This document shows, in pieces, positions 56,706-64,000 of a stretch of 64,000 bases of DNA (its first letter is position 1; every line of letters begins with the position of its first letter). Where the stretch lies: assembly GCF_023522835.1 (NCBI RefSeq), contig NZ_JALCZU010000006.1:124001-188000 (forward strand). Reading direction: 5' to 3'. The stretch is from Oceanobacillus saliphilus (GTDB lineage: Bacteria > Bacillota > Bacilli > Bacillales > Amphibacillaceae). The notes below the pieces were generated by a model that had not been told where the DNA came from, did no database searches, and saw only the letters and a list, made by a program, of their open reading frames with translations. The translations under genes and the position numbers were made by a program.

Positions 56706-57668
56706 CTATTCTTTTTCCATAATGGAATATAATAAGTTAGCAATTTTATTATTATCATGCCGCAATGTAAATTGAGAATGGTCAATGATATCGCCTTCGA
56801 TAATTTCCAGGTCCATATCCAACAGACGTTCCATATCATATTCAACAGGAGCGGCATTCTCTTCCGCATATATAGCCCGAATCGATTTATCAATCACTTC
56901 ATTATGCACTACAATGGCTTCAATACACCCCTGACCAATATGATCACTAATAGCTTTAACATGATCTGAGACAGTATATCCTGTAGTTTCCCCAGCCTGT
57001 GTCATTACATTACAAACATAAACGACCTTCCCTTTCGTATCTCGCAGCGCCTCTTTAACCTGAGGGATAATCAGATTGGGCATTATGCTCGTATACAAAC
57101 TCCCTGGTGAAATGACAACAAGATCTGCTGCCTCGATTGCTCTAACGGCGTTAGGAAGAGGTTTAACCGGCTGTGGCCGTAAAAAAACCCGCTTAATCCG
57201 TTTATTAGAAAGCGGAATATTGGATTCCCCCGAGACGATCGTACCATCTTCCATTTCAGCATGAAGCGACATATTTTCATTCGAGATTGGATAAATTTTG
57301 CCCTTCACATTTAATACACGTGATATTTCTTTAATTCCTGTATTGAAATTACCGGTTACCGAAGTCATGGCGGCAAGCAATAGATTCCCCATGGAATGTC
57401 CGGAAAGTCCGTTACCTTCAGAAAAGCGATGCTGGAATAATTCCAGTAGCATTGGCTCCGCATCAGATAATGCAGCAATCACATTACGTATATCCCCAGG
57501 AGCTGGAATTGCCATCTCGCTTCTTATTCTTCCAGTGCTTCCTCCATCATCAGCAACCGTTACAAGTGCGGTCAGTTCAATCGGAAGGTTTTTAAGGCCT
57601 CTAAGCAAAACTGGCATGCCAGTTCCTCCACCGATTACTACTACCCGTGGCAGTTTTTGCTTACTCAT
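56706..57668 (-). CDS. yvcK: YvcK/CofD-like gluconeogenesis factor
   Basis: 320 aa. RVVVIGGGTGMPVLLRGLKNLP (about 7-28), VTVADDGGSTGRIRSEM (about 37-53), GDIRNVIAAL, GHSMGNLLLAAM and SPGSLYTSIMPNLI are the conserved UDP-sugar-binding blocks. YvcK proteins bind UDP-GlcNAc and influence cell-wall synthesis and growth on gluconeogenic carbon. ATG 57668 has AAAGGG 9 bases upstream; one base separates it from the end of rapZ. Interesting with respect to the ketone-body genes, which require gluconeogenesis. Confidence 0.95.
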   Translation of the reverse strand: MSKQKLPRVVVIGGGTGMPVLLRGLKNLPIELTALVTVADDGGSTGRIRSEMAIPAPGDIRNVIAALSDAEPMLLELFQHRFSEGNGLSGHSMGNLLLAAMTSVTGNFNTGIKEISRVLNVKGKIYPISNENMSLHAEMEDGTIVSGESNIPLSNKRIKRVFLRPQPVKPLPNAVRAIEAADLVVISPGSLYTSIMPNLIIPQVKEALRDTKGKVVYVCNVMTQAGETTGYTVSDHVKAISDHIGQGCIEAIVVHNEVIDKSIRAIYAEENAAPVEYDMERLLDMDLEIIEGDIIDHSQFTLRHDNNKIANLLYSIMEKE

Positions 57669-57669
57669 A

Positions 57670-58551
57670 TTAATGTCCCTTTCTTTTATCAATATCTCGA
57701 TGACTTACATGAGTGATATAACTAGAGGATAACTCTTTTGCAAAATACTCTGCTATCGCCACGGAACGATGCTGCCCTCCTGTACATCCTATCGTAACTA
57801 CAAGCTGTGATTTTCCTTCTTTTTTATACTGAGGGAGCATGAATTTTAGCAGATCCAATACTTTTTCATTAAATTTATGTGTATCAGACCATTTAAAAAC
57901 ATAGGATGAAACATCCTGATTCAGTCCAGTTAGCGGTTGAAGGTTGGCGACGTAATGAGGGTTTGGGAGAAAGCGAACATCGAAAACCAAGTCCGCATCG
58001 ATAGGCAAACCGTATTTAAAGCCAAATGATAAAAAGTGAATGGAGAAAATCTCCTGTTTTTCTTCTGAGTAAATCTTAAGTATCTTCTCTCGCAGTTCAC
58101 GTGGTTTTAGAGCCGTTGTATCGATAATTCGTTGTGCACGACCTCTCAGTTCATCGAGAATCTCTCTTTCCTGCGTAATACCGTTTAACGGAAGTCCACC
58201 AGTTGAAAGTGGATGAGAACGCCGTGTTTCTTTATACCTTGCAACCAAAACTTCATCTTTCGCATCGAGAAAAAGAATGTGTTCCTGTAACCAATCCTCG
58301 TCCCCCAAAATATCCAGAGCTTCAAACAAAGAATCAAAGAATTCTCTGCCACGCAAATCCATCACTAATGCCACTTTTCGAATATTATTGGTGGAATCCT
58401 TCATCAGGTCCAAAAATTTTGGCAGTAATGCAGGGGGGAGGTTATCTACACAATAGTATCCCAAATCTTCAAAACTTTGAATGGCGACCGTTTTTCCTGC
58501 ACCCGACATACCTGTTATAATAACAAGCTTTGTTTCCTGTTCATTACTCAT
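57670..58551 (-). CDS. rapZ: RapZ-family nucleotide-binding protein (YvcJ)
   Basis: 293 aa P-loop NTPase. Walker A GMSGAGKT (14-21), [16 protein letters not shown] (about 29-44), [12 protein letters not shown], the C-terminal domain with [26 protein letters not shown] in parts, and [19 protein letters not shown] near the end. In Bacillus YvcJ affects competence; in E. coli RapZ binds small RNAs. ATG 58551 is 9 bases after GGGGAG. First in the group with yvcK and whiA; the Nudix gene yvcI that stands between trxB and yvcJ in B. subtilis is missing. Confidence 0.94.
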   Translation of the reverse strand: MSNEQETKLVIITGMSGAGKTVAIQSFEDLGYYCVDNLPPALLPKFLDLMKDSTNNIRKVALVMDLRGREFFDSLFEALDILGDEDWLQEHILFLDAKDEVLVARYKETRRSHPLSTGGLPLNGITQEREILDELRGRAQRIIDTTALKPRELREKILKIYSEEKQEIFSIHFLSFGFKYGLPIDADLVFDVRFLPNPHYVANLQPLTGLNQDVSSYVFKWSDTHKFNEKVLDLLKFMLPQYKKEGKSQLVVTIGCTGGQHRSVAIAEYFAKELSSSYITHVSHRDIDKRKGH

Positions 58552-58623
58552 ATTGTTTTCTCCCCTTCTAAAACATTTGAACATTATATAAGGATGTGTA
58601 TTTAAATTGCATTCTTTATAAAT

Positions 58624-58646
58624 ATGCAGACCAGCGCGGACTGCAT
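58624..58646. promoter_or_regulatory. Imperfect palindrome upstream of rapZ
   Basis: ATGCAG ... CTGCAT with CC/GG inside gives 9 of 11 matched pairs. It is about 70-95 bases before the rapZ start and could be an operator or repeat remnant. Confidence 0.3.
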
Positions 58647-58760
58647 TTACAATAGTATATGTTTATGAAAAACTGTTCCTTTTTATTATACTATGAACGA
58701 TTCTCTTCCAACAAGGAAATGAAGTAAATTACAATTTCGACAAAATTGGACAAGCTATAC

Positions 58761-58838
58761 GATTAGAAAACTTGGTATTCGCCAAGTTTTGGGCGAATTC
58801 CTTAGTTGCACTTATGCAAGGAGGAAAGTTCAACTCGC
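58761..58838 (+). repeat. 88-base hairpin repeat, copy 9 (complete, diverged stem)
   Basis: GATTAGAAAACTTGGTATTC ... GGGCGAATTCCTTAGTTGCAC, then TTATGCAAGGAGGAAAGTT. The stem is GGTATTCGCC / GGCGAATTCC with one mismatch; compared with other copies both arms differ, and pairing is kept. It ends at the trxB terminator. The remaining 58552-58760 region shows only the palindrome near 58624. Confidence 0.8.
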
Positions 58839-58871
58839 AAAAAAAAAAGCACAGGTGACATACACCTGTGC
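58838..58871 (-). terminator. Terminator of trxB
   Basis: GCACAGGTG / CACCTGTGC, 9-bp stem with a 5-base loop, then ten T on the minus strand. Confidence 0.88.
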
Positions 58872-58993
58872 AATAAACTAATTTATCTATTAAAAGGGGG
58901 TCAATTAGTTATTTATAGTGTACCCCATTAATATTGCGAACGTATTACAGCATCATTAAAAAGCAGTTACTAATGGTAAATTTTTTTAAATAT

Positions 58994-59977
<984 letters not shown>

Positions 59978-60034
59978 TTATAGTTTGACTACAAACAGTT
60001 TATTAAATCCTTCGCTGTCCGTCTATTTTTCTGC

Positions 60035-61030
60035 TCAGCTTTTAATCCATGGACCTTCCTCTTTGGAGAGTTTCGGATGTCTTCTACATCCTTCTTCCCA
60101 GATTGCGAGTGCTTTTCCAGGATCCCCTTTTTGAAACGCTGCAACACTGTACCACTTAAAATAGGACAGGTGGCTGTTCACTTTTTCTTTCGGAATCGTG
60201 CGGAAACGTGAATAGGCTTCCTTATGGAAACCAGTTCTTGCCAAGGTAATAGCGATGCGTAATTTTTGCTGCTCATGGATTGGATATATATTTAGTAATG
60301 CCTGAATATGATTTTGGTATTCCTCTTTCATACCTTTCTCATAATAATACAGCGCTAAATTAATATGGCTGTAGAGCGAGCTTGGATTTTCTTTCAGAAT
60401 ATCCTCTTCCATCTCAATCGCTTCCTGCTCATGACCTGTAAAGAACAGTGCCTGTGTATAGTCATGTTTCGCCATAGTATGCTCAGGGAATATTGTCATC
60501 ATTTCTTCTATTATAGGAAGCGCTTTTTCCCACTCCATGTTTTCAAGATGATAAAACGCTGTTTCCTGATAAATGAGCAGTTCATCTTCATCTTCCAGAT
60601 TCCAGTCGTCTTCGTCCTCTTCATCGATATCTATTAAATCCAGCAAGCTCTCGGCCTCTTCACTGAAATCTCCATCCGGTTCTTTTTCCAGATAGGAGTA
60701 CGCATATTTTTTGGCATCATTCAATAGACCTAGATGCGCATAGTTATTCGCTAATAGGTAATAACAATCAATATAATCGCTGGATTGCAATACACTTGTC
60801 AAGAGCTGATTTGCGGCATGATAGGCACCAATTTCAGTATAAATAATCGACATTTGACATTTATACAGTGGCTCATCCGGTTTCATCTCTGTCGCTTTTT
60901 TCATCCATTTTATTGCTATATCAAACTTTCGTTTTTGAAAAGCTTCTACACCTTTAGTAAAGTAAAAATCACCTTCAGGAATAAAAGGGATAATGTTATT
61001 TGTTTTAATTTCCTTATCTTTTGCGTGCAT
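60035..61030 (-). CDS. TPR-repeat protein (YvcD-like)
   Basis: 331 aa soluble protein of tetratricopeptide type. Helical repeats with the W/L/G/Y/A pattern appear at about residues 22-55 (FYFTKGVEAFQKRKFDIAIKWMKKA), 56-90, 91-125, 160-225 and 225-320. An acidic stretch IDIDEEDEDDWNLEDEDE divides the array near residue 130-147. TPR proteins bind partner proteins; the partner here is unknown. GGGGGA is 6 bases before the ATG. Likely in one transcript with trxB. Confidence 0.85.
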   Translation of the reverse strand: MHAKDKEIKTNNIIPFIPEGDFYFTKGVEAFQKRKFDIAIKWMKKATEMKPDEPLYKCQMSIIYTEIGAYHAANQLLTSVLQSSDYIDCYYLLANNYAHLGLLNDAKKYAYSYLEKEPDGDFSEEAESLLDLIDIDEEDEDDWNLEDEDELLIYQETAFYHLENMEWEKALPIIEEMMTIFPEHTMAKHDYTQALFFTGHEQEAIEMEEDILKENPSSLYSHINLALYYYEKGMKEEYQNHIQALLNIYPIHEQQKLRIAITLARTGFHKEAYSRFRTIPKEKVNSHLSYFKWYSVAAFQKGDPGKALAIWEEGCRRHPKLSKEEGPWIKS

Positions 61031-61197
61031 GGATATCCCCCTAAATTCGCAACATTCGTCAAAAGTATACCATATTTTTATCTATATTAATATAGGATTG
61101 GAAGAAATTTGAAATGGACGCAAAAACAGAGCATGGTTAAATCATTTACGCCCTTCACTTTCTTTTATTTTGAAAAAGAATGATAGCAATAAAACGT

Positions 61198-61227
61198 GAA
61201 AAAAAGCCAACCGATTTTGATTGGCTT
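61198..61227 (-). terminator. Terminator of glpD
   Basis: AAGCCAA / TTGGCTT with CGATTTTG in the loop (further pairs possible), followed on the minus strand by seven or more T, 20 bases after the stop. Confidence 0.75.
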
Positions 61228-61247
61228 ATAGTTATATCTTATAGGAT

Positions 61248-62912
61248 TTATTTAATTGGTGTTACTGCTTCATGTATCAATTGCTTTAGCTCGGCTGAAT
61301 AATCGTCTTTTTGTTTCTTATTCCATTTCAGCTTTTTTGCCATATAGTTCATTACATGCCGCTGGTGCTTTTCGACCCATTCTCTGTTGAAGTATAAAGC
61401 GCCTGTCCTTCGTATAAAGAAATCAGCAGGTTTATATGCCATTTCGTGTTCAATGGTATAGTTTAATTCTGCAAATACGATTGGATCAATCATTTCCTTA
61501 GCAGCTTCATCTTTACATTTTTGATAAATGTTAAAAAGTGTATCCACATTGGAACCGTATCGCTGTATGATTTGTGCCGCTATTTCATTTTCAATTCCTA
61601 AACTGATTCCGTTTTCAAGTTTAAGCTTCTTGAAATTTTCAAAACCCATCGAACCACCAACATCTCCACCGGATATAGGAAGATGTTTTGTATCACTTTT
61701 TGAATATAAGATTCCTTCTTCTTCCTTTAATTGGTTTACAATGGTATCGACTACCTGTTCCGCCATTTTCCGATATCCGGTAAGCTTGCCGCCAGCCATG
61801 GAGATTAGTCCGGAATTGGATATGAATATTTCATCCTTACGAGAGATTTCACTCGGATTGTCTGCACCATTTTCGGCAATTAGCGGTCGTAATCCAACCC
61901 AGCTAGATTCCACATTTTCAGCGTTAACGGTAATCATTGGAAACATATAATGTATAGCATCAAGTAAGTAATCACGATCCTCTTCTGTCATTAATGGGTT
62001 TTCCAGATTGTCATCATAGGCCGTATCTGTGGTTCCTACATAGGTTTTATTTTCGCGTGGAATCGCAAAAATCATACGCCCATCCGGTGCATCAAAGTAA
62101 ATTGCCTGTTTCAAAGGAAACGTATCTTTCGAAAATACTAAGTGTACTCCTTTTGTCAGGTATAATGATTTCCCCAGATTCGATCCGTCAAGTTTCCTTA
62201 GACTGTCCACCCAAGGACCGCCAGCATTGATCACTTTCTTCGCATAAATAGGAATCAATTCCCCAGAAATTTGATCTTTAACGACTACTCCACATACTAT
62301 TTTTGCTTCATCATATATAAATTCTATTGCCTTGGCATAGTTTACTGCATGAACGCCATGTTCCACAGCTTTCTTCAAAACTTCAATCGTCAGGCGGGCA
62401 TCATCTGTCTTATATTCCACATAATAACCGCCACCTCTTAGGCCATCCCTTTTTATCAGAGGTTCTTTCTTTAGTACTTCTTCCGGGCTGAACATTAAAC
62501 GGCGCTCCTTTTTTTTCACTCCTGCCAGAAAATCATAAACACGGAGACCAATATTCGATGTCAGCGGCCTAAGCGTACTCCCTTTATGAAATGGCAGGAG
62601 CATCCACTCAGGAGTTGTGACATGTGGACCATTCTCAAATACAATCGCTCTTTCTCTTCCGACTTCTGCAACCATCTTCACTTCAAATTGTTGTAAGTAA
62701 CGCAGTCCTCCATGCACCAGTTTTGTCGACCGGCTCGATGTTCCAGCAGAAAAGTCCTGCATTTCAACTAAACCTGTTTTCAATCCTCTCGTCACTGCAT
62801 CCAGTGAAATGCCAGCTCCGGTAATTCCTCCCCCGATAACTAATACATCCAGTGGTCCACTTTTCAAATTTGCGAAGATATCATCTCGATGATGGCTTGA
62901 GAATAAAGTCAA
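61248..62912 (-). CDS. glpD: Glycerol-3-phosphate dehydrogenase (aerobic, FAD)
   Basis: 554 aa membrane-associated flavoenzyme feeding electrons from glycerol-3-phosphate into the quinone pool. LDVLVIGGGITGAGISLDAVTRGL (about 20-43, in pieces), SAGTSSRSTKLVHGGLRYL, VEYKTDDARLTIEV, ESSWVGLRPLI and AGGKLTGYRKMAE are intact, and the sequence closely follows B. subtilis GlpD as I recall it. The start is probably the TTG at 62912 with GGGAG 9 bases before; another TTG two codons earlier is too close. No glpF/glpK gene is adjacent and no GlpP antiterminator hairpin is evident in the 90-base leader. Confidence 0.95.
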   Translation of the reverse strand: MTLFSSHHRDDIFANLKSGPLDVLVIGGGITGAGISLDAVTRGLKTGLVEMQDFSAGTSSRSTKLVHGGLRYLQQFEVKMVAEVGRERAIVFENGPHVTTPEWMLLPFHKGSTLRPLTSNIGLRVYDFLAGVKKKERRLMFSPEEVLKKEPLIKRDGLRGGGYYVEYKTDDARLTIEVLKKAVEHGVHAVNYAKAIEFIYDEAKIVCGVVVKDQISGELIPIYAKKVINAGGPWVDSLRKLDGSNLGKSLYLTKGVHLVFSKDTFPLKQAIYFDAPDGRMIFAIPRENKTYVGTTDTAYDDNLENPLMTEEDRDYLLDAIHYMFPMITVNAENVESSWVGLRPLIAENGADNPSEISRKDEIFISNSGLISMAGGKLTGYRKMAEQVVDTIVNQLKEEEGILYSKSDTKHLPISGGDVGGSMGFENFKKLKLENGISLGIENEIAAQIIQRYGSNVDTLFNIYQKCKDEAAKEMIDPIVFAELNYTIEHEMAYKPADFFIRRTGALYFNREWVEKHQRHVMNYMAKKLKWNKKQKDDYSAELKQLIHEAVTPIK

Positions 62913-63002
62913 TTCCAAACACTCCCTAATAATCGTCTATTGTCTATACGTAGCTTTTCCCTTTTTTAAAAATTTCCTATCTCGGAAAGACTTGAGAAAC
63001 CA

Positions 63003-63051
63003 AAAAACCACAAACAAACTAATGCATTGTTGCACTAGTTGTTTGCGGTTT
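63003..63051 (-). terminator. Terminator of the GH31 gene
   Basis: AAACCGCAAACAACTAGTGCA pairs nearly throughout (in pieces) with TGCATTAGTTTGTTTGTGGTTT, followed on the minus strand by TTTTGG, 86 bases after the stop. Confidence 0.8.
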
Positions 63052-63136
63052 CTCCTTTTCTCCGACCAACCATTATTAACTTGTATTTAGTATAGCACAA
63101 TGTTTCTCTCTTGTGGAATGAATCTGATGTACCGTT

Positions 63137-64000
63137 TTACTGTTCGATATTCCATATTAATGGTCGTTTCGAATCAGTATTCTGACCATTAATGAAAATA
63201 GATCGTTTTTCAGTTGAAGGAAGATATAGTTTTATATGATCATAAGGTAAATGGTAGTCCCCTTCAACGGCAAGTCTAATATCGACTTTATCTTCATATG
63301 TCTGTATCACCGTTTTAATATAAGCAAATTCACCTTTTTTATAATTAAAACTTTCACCATCATCTTCGTAAAATGAAGCAGTAAAGTAACCTTCTCCTAA
63401 TGTTGGATAGATTAGTAATCCACGCTCTTCAAGGTTTTTATTTTTAAAACTAATCTCACCGTCCCTTACAGGAAAAACAGAACCAGATTGAGCAAACATG
63501 GGAATCTTGTCTAAAGGTGCATCGACAACAATTTGCGATTTCCCCTCATAGAAACGCCCATCATTTAAATCATACCAACCTATTTCATTATCAGGTAAAT
63601 AGACTTCACGAGTGCGTGTATCTTTTTCCACTACATTGCAGACTAATAAATTTCCTCCAACCAGGAAATCATCATTTTCTCTAAAATTATTTGGATCATT
63701 TTCAAAGTAATAAAAAGTAGGAGTCAGAATAGGTTTATATTCCGTATGAGCCACATGCAGCAAATGATAAAGATAAGGAATCCATTTTACCCTTTCCTTC
63801 ATTAGTTTACTGATTATCTCCATATAGTCCGGATACATCCATGGTACATTAACCGTATTGTCATCATTCCAGGAATGGATTGTAAAACGGGGATGAAAAA
63901 TACCGTTTTGTATCCAACGGATGAAAAGTTCAGGATCTGGAGCACTTCCTGCAAAGCCACCAACATCATGTCCGTAATTGTATATACCGCTTAAACTTAA
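63137..64000 (-). CDS. GH31 alpha-glucosidase (C-terminal part, cut by window edge)
   Basis: 287 visible codons; the frame is open to the right edge, so the first part of the gene lies outside. The segment HDVGGFAGSAPDPELFIRW followed by GIFHPRFTIHSWN is the end of the GH31 catalytic barrel (the conserved D-x-GGF block and the HxR-rich region); then the barrel ends with KERVKWIPYLYHLLHVAH and a beta-sandwich domain (about the last 170 residues) follows. The nucleophile Asp should be further upstream and is not seen. Substrate among alpha-glucosides/xylosides is open. Own terminator. Confidence 0.88.
   Translation of the reverse strand, partial: LSLSGIYNYGHDVGGFAGSAPDPELFIRWIQNGIFHPRFTIHSWNDDNTVNVPWMYPDYMEIISKLMKERVKWIPYLYHLLHVAHTEYKPILTPTFYYFENDPNNFRENDDFLVGGNLLVCNVVEKDTRTREVYLPDNEIGWYDLNDGRFYEGKSQIVVDAPLDKIPMFAQSGSVFPVRDGEISFKNKNLEERGLLIYPTLGEGYFTASFYEDDGESFNYKKGEFAYIKTVIQTYEDKVDIRLAVEGDYHLPYDHIKLYLPSTEKRSIFINGQNTDSKRPLIWNIEQ

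Overview
This is an AT-rich chromosomal segment of a Gram-positive, Bacillaceae-type Firmicute. The evidence is B. subtilis-like gene neighbourhoods (secG-est-rnr-smpB-ssrA, cggR-gapA-pgk-tpiA-gpmI-eno, trxB-rapZ-yvcK-whiA-crh, the lia cell-envelope operon), strong AGGAGG-type ribosome binding sites, TTG and GTG starts, CtsR, CggR and CcpA-type sites, and an alanine-rich tmRNA tag. A genus such as Oceanobacillus or Virgibacillus would fit, but that is only an impression. No phage, plasmid, insertion sequence or CRISPR array is visible. The window opens inside liaR and closes inside a GH31 alpha-glucosidase; most genes are on the minus strand.

Layout. 1-3.0 kb: envelope-stress operon liaI-like, liaH/pspA, liaF, liaS, liaR (cut). 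3.4-9.5 kb: DedA protein, DUF1836 protein plus luciferase-like monooxygenase, hemolysin-III protein, M42 aminopeptidase, secreted 3D-domain protein. 9.8-14.6 kb: Bce-like ABC exporter without a local two-component system, and a CaCA cation exchanger. 15-20.8 kb: trans-translation and RNA decay block (ssrA, smpB, rnr, est, secG) with a ZIP metal transporter between smpB and rnr. 20.9-24.4 kb: lysophospholipase-like hydrolase, ptsI, nitroreductase. 24.6-31.9 kb: central glycolytic cluster with its CggR operator. 32-33.6 kb: small glutaredoxin-like protein and rpoN (sigma-54). 33.7-34.2 kb: two palindromic repeat elements. 34.4-39.6 kb: TAXI-type TRAP importer with DUF1850 protein and a fumarylacetoacetase-family enzyme under a promoter with a cre-like site, then a FixH/YtkA-like lipoprotein. 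39.7-45.4 kb: oligopeptide-type ABC importer. 45.6-46.7 kb: RNase H-like protein and shikimate kinase. 46.7-54.2 kb: ketone-body (3-hydroxybutyrate/acetoacetate) catabolic operon with a sigma-54 activator and a near-consensus -24/-12 promoter. 54.3-61 kb: tRNA-Arg, clpP with a CtsR box, crh, whiA, yvcK, rapZ, trxB and a TPR protein. 61.2-64 kb: glpD and the GH31 gene.

How parts connect. RpoN, its activator, the -24/-12 promoter and an upstream TTCCGGAAT repeat cluster are all present, so the ketone-body operon can be read as a complete regulatory unit: permease, 3-hydroxybutyrate dehydrogenase, CoA transferase and thiolase lead to acetyl-CoA. Carbon regulation appears as CggR control of glycolysis, Crh, YvcK, RapZ/YvcJ, PtsI and a cre-like site on the TRAP operon.

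The most unusual content is non-coding. A dispersed element of about 88 bases (up to nine full or partial copies, all in the same orientation) has a hairpin whose two arms change together between copies. A second family of about 116-base palindromes also keeps perfect pairing despite different arm sequences. A third, 32-base family occurs three times, two copies flanking the ABC exporter. An 81-base inverted-repeat element fills the yvcK-whiA gap.
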